Of a DNA stretch of 64,000 nucleotides, positions 9,392 through 18,605 are shown piece by piece. A program made the position numbers and the translations under genes. Under the pieces are notes generated by a model. The model was not told the origin of the DNA, did no database searches, and saw only the letters and a program-made list of their open reading frames with translations. Within the stretch, counting starts at the first letter, position 1. The number at the start of each line of letters is the position of its first letter. This DNA is from JAEUPI01 sp963814435 (lineage in GTDB: Bacteria > Pseudomonadota > Gammaproteobacteria > Burkholderiales > Burkholderiaceae_C): NCBI GenBank assembly GCA_963814435.1, contig CAWFCV010000033.1:1-64000 (forward strand), in the 5' to 3' direction.

Positions 9392-9475
9392 ATGAGCAAG
9401 CTGCTCGACATTACGCTCTTCATCGATGGCACGTGGAACAAGCCTTCCGGTTCTGAGCCAACCAACGTCCACGCA
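9392..9475 (+). pseudogene. N-terminal stub of a DUF2235 protein
   Basis: The ATG at 9392 begins MSKLLDITLFIDGTWNKPSG followed by SEPTNV. The LFIDGTWN...TNV pattern is the hallmark N-terminus of DUF2235 alpha/beta hydrolases, which include type VI secretion-linked phospholipases (Tle family). After about 28 codons the family similarity stops and the sequence runs into unrelated DNA next to the MFS remnant. The catalytic Ser, Asp and His are absent. This is a truncated relic that suggests the region once held a type VI effector gene. Confidence 0.6.
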
Positions 9476-9534
9476 CCGGCCCGCCCGACATCTAACCCCA
9501 TCCACGCGGGCGTGACGCAGCCACCAGGCCCGAC

Positions 9535-9880
9535 TCACCTGCGATGCGGCCGATCTGGTTCTTGTGCCAGTACTGCGCGATCGCGCCGGCGGCGAGCCCC
9601 GAGACGATGCCGTAGCCGATGCCGATGCCGATGAGGCCGAGGGCGAAGGCGGCGCTCACCGGCGTGGGGTTCAGCATCAGCAGCATGGCGCCCGCGAGCG
9701 AGCACGCATGCGCGGCCACGCCCACGCACGCGGCCGCGAAGTGATCGACCAGCCATCCGCCGCCGATGCGGGCGGCGCCGACGGCCCCGGTGACGAAGGT
9801 GGTCGCGCCCACCGCGAACGCCGCGGCGCCGCCGTAGGCCTGCACGATCGCGGCGGCCTGGCTCAGCACCGTGAGGCATG
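9535..9880 (-). pseudogene. Central fragment of an MFS transporter
   Basis: The minus-strand frame encodes consecutive hydrophobic helices: GGAAAFAVGATTFVTGAVGA, GGGWLVDHFAAACVGVAAHA, SLAGAMLLMLNPTPVSAAFA and GLIGIGIGYGIVSGLAAGAI, then AQYWHKNQIGRIAG. The GARIGGGWLVDHF pattern and order resemble helices 8-11 of OFA-type (oxalate/formate-like) major facilitators. There is no proper start: the frame upstream (to 10076) is not transporter-like. Similarity ends near 9538, and the missing C-terminus is found at 7270-7406. It is a broken, rearranged gene. Confidence 0.65.
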
Positions 9881-9921
9881 GTGGGGAGCCGCAGACGTGG
9901 AGGTTGGGTGTCTGCATGGGA

Positions 9922-9935
9922 GTGTCGCGTGACAC
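9922..9935. promoter_or_regulatory. Short inverted repeat upstream of the two-gene cassette
   Basis: GTGTC GCGT GACAC forms a perfect 5-bp-arm inverted repeat about 175 bp upstream of the first gene of the cassette at 10112. It could be an operator or a small hairpin. A repeat this short is expected by chance fairly often, so confidence is low. Confidence 0.2.
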
Positions 9936-10111
9936 AGACTGACCCAGTTCGTAGGCTTGACCACAGCTATGTGGACTTGTCGGCTCCTTGGCCGCGGTAT
10001 CGCCGCTCATACGCCAGCGCAGCTCTCGCCTTGTGGTACCTTGGTAAGGCAAGATCTCCTCGATGCTCATGCTCATAGAGGCGGGCGATAACAGCGTAGG
10101 GAGGAAATTTC

Positions 10112-10888
10112 ATGCAAGCCACCGTGCCGGCCTACCTTCAAAGCTGGTCACTTGAACTTTCCGCGCGCGCGAACCGTGTTCGACAACTCATTGGTGATGC
10201 GCATTGGTTGTCGGACGGCCATCACAAGGAAGAGCTTCTACGCGACTTCCTGGCGCGATACATGCCTCGCGATCTTCTACTCGCTCGAGGATTCGTAAAG
10301 TCCACCGTCGATCTGAGTCTTTGCTCGCCTGAGGTCGACATTCTTGTCAGTGACCCTTCTCTGAATCCGCCTCTGTTCTCTGAAGGCGGGCTACAGATCG
10401 TCGATGCAAGCTCTGTGCTGGCACTCCTGGAGATCAAGACAACGTTCTCTAAGGCAAAGCTTAAGGAGGCGGTCCTGTCAGCTGCTCGCACCCTCAGTTT
10501 GATCAATAGAGCGACAAACAGTCGAACCGTTTACTCCCTCGTTCACTTCTATGCGGGACAGCACAGTGCCGATGCTGCGCTTACCTCGTTGAACGACTCA
10601 CTCAGCGAAGTAGCCGCGCTAGGTCGCCGGGAAGGCTGGTTCCGACCCAACTGTCTACCCAATTCAGTGAGTGTCATTGGGGAGTTCGCCATCTTCCTGA
10701 CGAACAACGACAACAATGAAGTCGACTGCCGCCTTTTCGAAGCCAAGCATCTAAGTACGGCATGTGTGCTCGCAGATCTACTCGGTCACATTCGCCGCGT
10801 GCGAGGGGGTGCATCCATGGGCGGTCTTGACGATGTCGTTGAATCAATTCAGTTCTCACAGCCCGTTCGCCGCAAGGTTCTGATCTAG
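10112..10888 (+). CDS. DUF6602-like PD-(D/E)XK nuclease-fold protein
   Basis: This 258-residue protein begins at an ATG preceded by a strong ribosome site (AGGGAGG, 10098-10104). After an N-terminal helical part come HHKEELLRDFLARYMPRDLL and ARGFVKS (about residues 37-63). Next are SPEVDILVSD with Asp76 and VLALLEIKTTF with Glu107-x-Lys109. The spacing D...ExK, with a beta strand before each, fits the PD-(D/E)XK nuclease superfamily. The arrangement 'E-LR--L----V--GFV ... DI-I-D ... V-A--EIK' is what I know from DUF6602, a domain seen in bacterial defence genes. The active-site residues appear intact, so cleavage of nucleic acid is a fair inference. The stop is 8 nt before the SIR2/STAND gene, so they form an operon. 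GC is lower than in flanking genes, suggesting horizontal acquisition. Confidence 0.8.
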   Translation: MQATVPAYLQSWSLELSARANRVRQLIGDAHWLSDGHHKEELLRDFLARYMPRDLLLARGFVKSTVDLSLCSPEVDILVSDPSLNPPLFSEGGLQIVDASSVLALLEIKTTFSKAKLKEAVLSAARTLSLINRATNSRTVYSLVHFYAGQHSADAALTSLNDSLSEVAALGRREGWFRPNCLPNSVSVIGEFAIFLTNNDNNEVDCRLFEAKHLSTACVLADLLGHIRRVRGGASMGGLDDVVESIQFSQPVRRKVLI

Positions 10889-10896
10889 GGACAGGT

Positions 10897-13800
10897 ATGG
10901 ATTCTTTCAACGAACTGTCCCTCGCCGATGCGATCGCATCGTTGCGCCGTCGACCCGGCCTATTGATTGGGCCGGCGGCCACACGAGCGCCAGGCGACCT
11001 TCTGGCTGTGCTTCGGGCGGCCTGCAAAGCGATCAAACTTGATGCCGGCATCGAAGGATTGGCTGAGAGCAACTATGGAGCCTTCATCGACAAGGTCCGT
11101 GCTGAACAACCAATGAAGGCCGCTTCGCTTGAGAGCGAGATCCGGAGCGGCATTCTCGCTCTCCGGCCCGCGCCAGATATCAACCATCTTGCATGGGCGT
11201 TGTGGTCGGCGTGTGCGTCGTTGACAGAGGACATAACTTTCGAGACTGCACTTCGTACCCATCTTGATGCGGTTCCAGGCACCCGTACTCTCACCGTCAT
11301 TGACGAGCCAAGGGTGTCCCCCCCGCTGCGGACGATCCCTGTATACAAGTTGCTGGGCAACGTGCTGTCCGGTTCACCGGAAGGGGGTTTGGCGCTAGCG
11401 GATGCCGACTTACTCATACGGCAGCAGGTTTGGAAGGGTCTACTTTCGACCTTCTCCGACCACGTACGAGAAGCCCCGCTCTTCGTTGTTGGTCTTGCAC
11501 CAAAACTCCCACTTGTTCGGCAGCTACTGAGCGTGCTGCTGTCCATGCCTAACCCCCGCCCGAGCGTGCTCCTCTTTCTCAAGAACGACCCTTGTCTGTC
11601 AGATCCGACTGTATTGAGTCTTTGCAAGCGCTTTGCGACGACAGTTGTCGATGCATCGCTGAGGGAAGTCTGCGCGCAATTGACTAGCTTTCAGGAAGCA
11701 ACTACCAGTGGCTCACCGAGTGCCGCTCAGATGAAAGGCACATTGGGCGAGGTTGTCGCGCGACACTCTCACGTAGTAGCGCTTGTGCCAGCCGCACCCG
11801 GGCGACAACCCTCTCCGATGGAGTTGCCGCGCGTCGTGGAGGCCCTATTTCGTCCCGCCGCCATCGACTGGAGACCTTTTCAGCACAACCTAGACGTGCG
11901 TCGCACGGTCGCGGACCGTTTGCTTAGAGAGATCAGGTCGCAAGCACTGGACGCGGTTACTGCTGGTACGCGCGTAGTACTGCTACGTGGCGAAGCCGGG
12001 GTCGGGAAGTCCACAGTCTTGAAGCGCGCTGCAATAGAGGTCGCTCAGGTCGAGAACACCACAGCGCTCTGGTGCAATCGCTCGCTAGCTTCGACTGGGC
12101 CGCGAGTGTTTCGGGCACTGGCCCGAGATCTGCGTGAGTGGGCAAGTGACAAGGGGAACGCTGGTCGCCAGTACATCATTTTCTGCGACGACCCTTGGGG
12201 TCTGCGGCTAGACGTCTCCGAGCTCACGTCAGCGTTTGAAGATTTCGGGCAGCCGCTAGTGTTCGTCTACGCGGTACGAAACACAGAGTACGGCACAACA
12301 GACTCGATCAGCATTTCAAGCTCCGCGTCAATCAATGCGGACATCGAGGTTCCTTACGAGCTTGACGCTGATGAGCTTCCGTTGCTGGCTCAGACGTTGG
12401 TAGCTATCGGCGCGGCCAAAGACCTTGATTCCGCCACGCGCGAAGTCAGCCGAGTGCCATCTCGGCAGTCGAGCGACGTACTTTGCAGCATGTGGTACCT
12501 CATCCCAGAGACACGACTGCAGCTAACCGAGTCGCTTCGCGACGAATATTGTCGCCTCGGTGCCGTGAGAGACGCCATTGGTGATCTTGCCTCACGAGTG
12601 GCAAACAGTAGTGCCGTCGCGCATACCGCTTATGAGCTTGTCACAGTGACGAGCAGCCTGGACATCGGCCTCCCCGTCGAAGTCCTTGTGCACGCCCTGT
12701 CGATAAGTTACGGAGACTGGATTGACACCGTCGGGCCAGGCCGCCCGTTGTGGGGTTTGCTGTACGACGTGCGTGACGAAGAAAACGAGACGATCGTCTA
12801 CTTCACACGCAACGAGGTCGTCACGCGCGTCTTGTTGGAGTTGGTCAATGGTCCGGTCGGGCACGCTGGCGAGTTCGGCGCCCTAAAGCGTTTGCTGATG
12901 GCATGCAATGGCGGCTCGATGATCTATCGAAACTTCGCGCTTGGAATTCTCATCCGGGCACGCAAGAAGCTCGCTGAGTTTCTCAGCTACGAGCAGGGCA
13001 TGGAGCTATTTGACATTGCCGCGTCCGCCCTGCCGTTTGAGGATCGAGCCCTTCAGCATCATCGAGGGATCTGGATCCAAGACGTCGGGAAGAACGACGA
13101 AGTTGCATATCGACAGTTTGAAAAGGCGCTAGCCACTGAGGTCTACCCAGGATCCGATCGCGACGCACCAAAGGAGCATATTCATACCTCAATGGCAGCA
13201 TCCGCGGTCAAGCTGATCAGAAATGGACAGCAAGACGCCGAACGTGGTGTTGTGTTGGTAAGCGAGCATCTTCGTCAAGCAACAAGCGCGAGATTTTTCA
13301 ATCCGCACACTTCGCACGTCTCGGCCAGCTTGCTATTCGACCTGGCTAGGATCGCCGGCCTGTCCGCGAATGAACCAGGGGCGTACGTTCACGTGGTTGG
13401 ATCTCTACAAGAGATAGAGCGAGCTCGGCAGATAGTTGGCGCGAGAAAGGAAGCCGGTTTTCAGAAAGACCTGGAAATGATGGCTGATCTGGAACGTCGA
13501 GTGCTTGGCGCGATTCCTGATGCGACGGAACTCGCGACGTTTGCCAAGGACTTGTTTGAGAAGACGGGAAGCCAAGCTGGGTTCGAGGTGACAGCGAGGC
13601 GTATGCTTGTCGAAGCGACTGAGACATCAAAGGGCCGAGACTTCAATCAAGTCAATGAGTACCTGAATCGATGCATGGAGGCAATTGAAGCCAAGAACTC
13701 TCTACCCACACCCGATCTCTTGGTTGTTCGCGTCGACCTGATGATTAGGTGGGCGCTTCAGCGCTTTCGACCGGTGGATTGGGAAGCTCTTCGTGATGAT

Positions 13801-14184
13801 CTCAGAGATATTCTCATGGGGCCGCGATATCGAGACGACGTCATGCGCACCTTTTACTATGCAGTTGCGCTGTTTCACTGCAAGGAGATAGCTGAGGCAA
13901 ATGCCTTGTTTGCGACCTTGCGCCGCTGGCAGCCGACGGCCTTTGGTACGCGTGAGATTCGTTGCTTCTTTCAGGGCGAGGATGGGAATCCTCGCAGGTT
14001 CCAGGGAACGTACAAACTTGAGCAACGGTGGTACTTCGAAGTACCGGAGCTCAATGCCGCGATCTTGTCCCGGCCGCCGCCAACTTTCGGCTCTGGTGCC
14101 ACGGCGCACGCCTATCTTGGCTTTGCGATCAATGGCCCACTAGCGCAAGCGGATCGACCTGACGCCAGGGACCTAGCGCACTAG
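10897..14184 (+). CDS. Large STAND-like P-loop NTPase with degenerate SIR2-like N-terminus
   Basis: This 1095-residue protein starts 8 nt after the DUF6602-like gene, with GGGACAGG as ribosome site. Residues 1-270 look like a SIR2-like fold: LLIGPAATRAPGD (23-34) in the place of the NAD-binding GAG loop, SLTEDITFETALR (108-120) in the place of TTNYD...LE, and VYKLLG (149-154) where KLHG is expected. FVVGLAP (196-202) sits where the FVGYS strand lies. The catalytic Asn and His seem lost. Residues about 350-600 form a P-loop NTPase: Walker A GEAGVGKS (365-372) and Walker B YIIFCDD (about 426-432). The remainder is helical, with TPR-like pieces (YRQFEKALATE). The end (about 1030-1085, FQGTYKLEQRWYFEVPEL) looks beta-rich. 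The architecture resembles STAND sensors of Avs-like antiphage systems. The function is inferred. Confidence 0.8.
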   Translation: MDSFNELSLADAIASLRRRPGLLIGPAATRAPGDLLAVLRAACKAIKLDAGIEGLAESNYGAFIDKVRAEQPMKAASLESEIRSGILALRPAPDINHLAWALWSACASLTEDITFETALRTHLDAVPGTRTLTVIDEPRVSPPLRTIPVYKLLGNVLSGSPEGGLALADADLLIRQQVWKGLLSTFSDHVREAPLFVVGLAPKLPLVRQLLSVLLSMPNPRPSVLLFLKNDPCLSDPTVLSLCKRFATTVVDASLREVCAQLTSFQEATTSGSPSAAQMKGTLGEVVARHSHVVALVPAAPGRQPSPMELPRVVEALFRPAAIDWRPFQHNLDVRRTVADRLLREIRSQALDAVTAGTRVVLLRGEAGVGKSTVLKRAAIEVAQVENTTALWCNRSLASTGPRVFRALARDLREWASDKGNAGRQYIIFCDDPWGLRLDVSELTSAFEDFGQPLVFVYAVRNTEYGTTDSISISSSASINADIEVPYELDADELPLLAQTLVAIGAAKDLDSATREVSRVPSRQSSDVLCSMWYLIPETRLQLTESLRDEYCRLGAVRDAIGDLASRVANSSAVAHTAYELVTVTSSLDIGLPVEVLVHALSISYGDWIDTVGPGRPLWGLLYDVRDEENETIVYFTRNEVVTRVLLELVNGPVGHAGEFGALKRLLMACNGGSMIYRNFALGILIRARKKLAEFLSYEQGMELFDIAASALPFEDRALQHHRGIWIQDVGKNDEVAYRQFEKALATEVYPGSDRDAPKEHIHTSMAASAVKLIRNGQQDAERGVVLVSEHLRQATSARFFNPHTSHVSASLLFDLARIAGLSANEPGAYVHVVGSLQEIERARQIVGARKEAGFQKDLEMMADLERRVLGAIPDATELATFAKDLFEKTGSQAGFEVTARRMLVEATETSKGRDFNQVNEYLNRCMEAIEAKNSLPTPDLLVVRVDLMIRWALQRFRPVDWEALRDDLRDILMGPRYRDDVMRTFYYAVALFHCKEIAEANALFATLRRWQPTAFGTREIRCFFQGEDGNPRRFQGTYKLEQRWYFEVPELNAAILSRPPPTFGSGATAHAYLGFAINGPLAQADRPDARDLAH

Positions 14185-14210
14185 TCGGTTGGGATCGATG
14201 TTGAAGCAAC

Positions 14211-17200
14211 TTATCCCACCCACCCCCTCGCATTCCCAAACATCCGCATCCACGGACTCCGCGCCGAGCGTTCGCCACTCGTCCAGCTCATCTGCACGTT
14301 GCGGAACACGCGCTCCGGGTGCGGCATCAGCACGGTGAATCGGCCGTCGGCGGTGGTCACGGCGGTGAGGCCGTCAGGGCTGCCGTTGGGGTTGAACGGA
14401 TAGGTCTCGGTCGGCTTGCCCGCGTTGTCCACGAACCGCATCGCCCGATGCACCGCCTTCGCGTCGCCGCGCTGCGAAAAGTCCGCAAACCCTTCGCCAT
14501 GCGCCACCGCAATCGGGATGCGGCTGCCTTCCATGCCCTTGAAGAAGATGCTCGGGCTCGGCAGCACCTCCACCAGTGACAGCCGCGCCTCGAACTGCTC
14601 GCTCTTGTTGCGCGTGAACTTGGGCCACGCCTGCGCGCCGGGGATGATGGGGCTCAGCGCGGCCATCATCTGGCAGCCGTTGCACACGCCGAGCGCAAAC
14701 GTGTCTTGCCGCTGAAAGAACGCCGCAAACTGCTCGGTGAGCGCGGGGTTGAAGAGGATGCTCCGGGCCCAGCCCTCGCCCGCGCCCAGCGTGTCGCCGT
14801 AGCTGAAGCCGCCGCAGGCCACGAAGCCCTGGAACTGGCTCAACCGCGCGCGGCCCGTTTGCAGGTCGCTCATGTGCACGTCGTAGGTCTCGAAGCCGGC
14901 GCTGTGCATCGCGTAGCTCATCTCGAGGTGCGAGTTCACGCCCTGCTCGCGCAGGATGGCGATCTTGGGTCTTGCCTTGCCGTTGCTGATGTACGGTGCC
15001 GCCACGTCTACCGCGGGGTCGAAGGTGAGGTGCAGGTGCAGCCCGGGGTCGCTTGCCTCGCCGGCGGCCGCGTGCTCGGCGTCGGCGCAGGCGGGGTTGT
15101 CGCGCTGGCGGGCGATGCGCCAGCTCACCTCGTCCCACGCCTGGTGCAGATCGCGCAGGCTGGCGCTGAACTGGGTTTTGGCGTCGCGCCACACCTCCAC
15201 CACGCCGCGGTCGTTGAGGTGGCCTATCGCGTGGCTGTGGCGGCTCAAGCCGTGGCGGCGCAGGCGTGGCAATCACGGCGTCGCGCTCGGCGCGCTTCAC
15301 CTGCACCACCACGCCCAGCTCTTCGTTGAACAGCGCTTCGAGCGTGAGCTGGTTGCGGCGCTCGCCCACTTGGCCCGCCCAGTTCTTGGAGTCGCCCACT
15401 TCGGCGCGGCTGTCGGCGATGCCGTCGCCTTCGGTCACCAGCAGGTCCACGTTCAGGCTCACGCCCAGCTTGCCCGCAAAGGCCATCTCGCACACTGTCG
15501 CCCACAGGCCCCCGTCGCTGCGGTCGTGGTAGGCGAGCAGCTGGTTCGCCGCGCGCAGCTCGTTGATGGCGGCCACCAGGGCCTTGAGCAGCGCGGGGTC
15601 ATCCACATCCGGCACGCCGTTGGCGGCCAGGCTGCCGAACTGGCCGGTCACTTGCGCCAGCATGCTGCCGGCCATGCGGCGTTGGCCCTGGCCCAGGTCG
15701 ATGAGGATCAGCGTGCTTTCTTCGATTTGCAGCTGCGGCGTCAGCGTGCCGCGCACGTCAGGCAACGCCGCGAAGGCGCTGACGATCAGGCTCACCGGTG
15801 CCGTCACCTGCTGGGGCTGGCCTTGTGCGTCGGCCCAGCGGGTGCGCATCGAGAGGCTGTCCTTGCCCACCGGGATGCCGATGCCCAGTGCGGGGCAGAG
15901 CTCCAGGCCCACGGCGCGCACGGTGTCGTAGAGCGCGGCGTCTTCGCCGGGCTCGCCGCAGGCGGCCATCCAGTTGGCGGAGAGTTTCACGCGCGCTAGC
16001 TCGATCGGCGCGGCCAGCAGGTTGGTGATGGCCTCGCCCACCGCCATGCGGCCGCTGGCCGGGGCGTGCAGCGCGGCCAGCGGCGTGCGCTCGCCCATGC
16101 TCATGGCCTCGCCGCGAAAACCGCTGTAGTCGGCCAGCGTCACCGCGCAGTCGGCCACCGGCACCTGCCACGGGCCCACCATCGGGTCGCGGTGGCTCAG
16201 GCCCCCCACCGTGCGGTCGCCGATGGTGATGAGAAAGCGCTTGCTCGCCACCGTGGGGTGGCGCAGCACGCTGAAGCACACGTCGTCGAGCTTCATGCCG
16301 GTGAGCTCGAGCGGCGCGTCGTCGCGGGCCACGCGCTGCACGTCGCGGTGCACCTTGGGCGGCTTGCCCAGCAGCACTTCGAGCGGCATGTCGATCGTGC
16401 GCTCGCCGCCGGGGCCGTCTTCCAGCACCAGCGTGCGCTCGTCGCGCGCCACGCCCACGATGGCGTACGGGCAGCGCTCGCGCGCGCACATCTGCTCGAA
16501 GAGCGGCAGCAGGTCCGGGTTCAACGCGAGCACGTAGCGCTCCTGGCTCTCGTTGCACCAGATCTCTTTCGGCGCCATGCCCGATTCTTCGAGCGGCACC
16601 TGGCGCAGGTCGAACGTGGCGCCCTTGCGGGCGCCGTCCACCAGCTCGGGAAAGGCGTTGCTGATGCCGCCGGCGCCCACGTCGTGGATGGCGAGGATGG
16701 GGTTGGTGTCGCCCAGCAGCCAGCAGTGGTTGATGACCTCTTGCGCGCGGCGCTGGATCTCGGGGTTGCCGCGTTGCACGCTGTCGAAATCCAGCGCGGC
16801 GGTGTTGCTGCCGGCGGCCATGCGAGCTGGCCGCGCCGCCGCCCATGCCGATGCGCATGCCCGGGCCGCCCAGCTGCACCAGCAGCGTGCCGGCGGGGAA
16901 CGGCGATCTTGTGCGTCTGCGTGGCGCTGATGCTGCCCAAGCCCGCCCGCGATCATGATCGGCTTGTGATAGCCGCGGCGCACACCGGCCACCGGCTGCT
17001 CGAACACGCGGAAGTAGCCGCCCAGGTTGGGCCGGCCGAACTCGTTGTTGAACGCGGCGCCGCCGAGCGGCCCCTCGGTCATGATCTGCAGCGCGCTGGC
17101 GATGTGCTCGGGTTTGCTGGGGGCGCCTTGCTCCCACGGCTCGTTCGTGTCGGGCAGGTACAGGTTGCTCACGCTGAAGCCGGTAAGCCCGGCCTTGGGC

Positions 17201-18225
17201 CGGGCGCCGCGGCCGGTGGCGCCCTCGTCGCGGATCTCGCCGCCGGCGCCGGTGCTGGCGCCGGGGAACGGCGAGATCGCGGTGGGGTGGTTGTGGGTTT
17301 CCACCTTCATCAGCACATGCGCGGTCTCGGCGCGCGCGCCGTAGACCGGCGCGTTGGTAAAGCCCTGCGGCGCCCAGCGCTCGATGGGGCCGCCTTCCAT
17401 CACCGCGGCGTTGTCGCTGTAGGCCACCACGCGTGCCCTGCGGGATTCGTGGCCTCGGTGTGGCGGATCATCTGGAACATCGAGTGTTCCTGCGGCTGCG
17501 CCGTCGATGGTGAAGCGCGCGTTGAAGATCTTGTGCCGGCAATGCTCGCTGTTGGCCTGCGCGAACATCATCAGCTCCACGTCGGTGGGGTTGCGTTGGA
17601 GCTTCTTGAACGCGTGTTCCAGGTAGTCGATCTCGTCGTCGCTGAGGGCGAGGCCGAACTCGGTGTTGGCTGTCACGAGCGCCGCCCTGCCCTGGCCCAG
17701 CACGTCCACATGCGCCATCGGCTGCGTGGGCTGGTGGTCGAAGAGGTGCGCCGCGGCCTCGGCGTCGAACGCCACGCTCTCGGTCATGCGGTCGTGCAGC
17801 AGCGCTGCGCAGGTCTGCAATTCAGGTTCAGTGAGCGCCTTGGCGCCGCGCAGAAAACCGCCTTCGAGCGTGAAGCGCCACTCGGTGGTGCGCTCGATGC
17901 GCCGCACCGGCGCGGCGCCGCAGCTGTGCGCGATGTCCGTCGCCTTGCTGGCCCAGGGGCTCACGGTGCCCAGCCGCGGCATCACCACGATCACCGCGCC
18001 GTCGGTGGGGCCGCTGTAGGGCTCGCCGATCTGCAGCAGCGCGCTCACCTTGTCGTGCACATGCCGGTCGAGCGGCTCGTCGGCCGCCACCCAGTAGGCA
18101 TGGCGGGCATGGACGGCGGCGATGCGGGGCACCGCGATCTTCAGGCGGGCGAGCAGCGCTTGGGCGCGAAAGACGGAGAGCGCGTTGCCGCCCTCCAGGT
18201 GCAATAGGTTCGAGGGCAGCGGCAT
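14211..18225 (-). CDS. purL: Phosphoribosylformylglycinamidine synthase, frameshifted in this sequence
   Basis: The large single-chain PurL converts FGAR, ATP and glutamine to FGAM in purine synthesis. The N-terminus is LLHLEGGNALSVFRAQALL at 18225. The signature QANSEHCRHKIFNA is present, as is the ATP-binding half with HDVGAGGISNAFPEL and VGKDSLSMRTRW. The C-terminal class I amidotransferase has GVCNGCQMM (nucleophile Cys) and MPHPERVFR. The total of 4015 nt fits about 1338 residues, near the usual 1300. The frame breaks at about 17,440 and 17,500 (a compensating pair around EHSMFQMIRHTEATNP). It also breaks two or more times between 16,820 and 16,960 (LLVQLGGPGMRIGMGGGAAS is in another frame) and near 15,265 before LSRHSHAIGHLNDRG. 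An essential gene with single-base slips in GC runs points to sequence error. It is convergent with the defence-like cassette, 26 bp away. Confidence 0.93.
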
Positions 18226-18605
18226 GCGGGTGGGCGGGTCTGGCTGGGCCTACGCTCGCCCAGGGCGGGCGGCGCGGGCGAATGGCATGGATTCTAGGCG
18301 GCAGCGCCGACCGGATCGGCTGCTGCGCAATGCGATCTGGTACTGGGAAGACTGAGCGGTAGACGCCGCCTGGTGACGAGTCCGGTCGAAGTCCGCGTAG
18401 ACAAATCATCCACGCCGTGAATGATTGTCATCCACGGCACGGTCGAGTCGGCCCTCATGCTTCAGACCGTCGACATCCCTGGCGTAGAAAGTCCCCTTCG
18501 GGACCAAGGCGGTCGCATCATGGTTGCCGGCGCGGGCGATGGTCAATCCACGCCGCGATCCAGGCGATGGGCGGGCTTTCCGCCCCAATGGGATAATCCC
18601 GCGCC
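18226..18605. other. 380-bp intergenic region between purL and map
   Basis: No convincing gene is seen. Starts of purL (minus) and map (plus) face away from each other, so promoters for both should lie here. A 23-bp palindrome is at 18404-18426 and a small hairpin (GTCCC CTTC GGGAC) at 18491-18504. A 60-codon minus frame (18406-18588) exists but has no ribosome site or family resemblance. A GATAAT element lies 8 nt before the map ATG, too close to be a standard -10. Confidence 0.5.
18404..18426. promoter_or_regulatory. 23-bp near-perfect palindrome upstream of map-glnD
   Basis: AATCATCCACG and CGTGAATGATT flank a single central C, and 10 of 11 positions pair. The dyad lies between the divergent purL and map starts, 180 bp upstream of map, and is a candidate operator. 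No regulator can be named. Confidence 0.35.

Noticed and set aside
16066..18207. Plus-strand 713-codon open frame over purL
   Set aside because: Antisense of purL; it is interrupted in the same places as the purL indels and has no motif.
18406..18588. 60-codon minus frame between purL and map
   Set aside because: No ribosome site, and no family resemblance that I could support.
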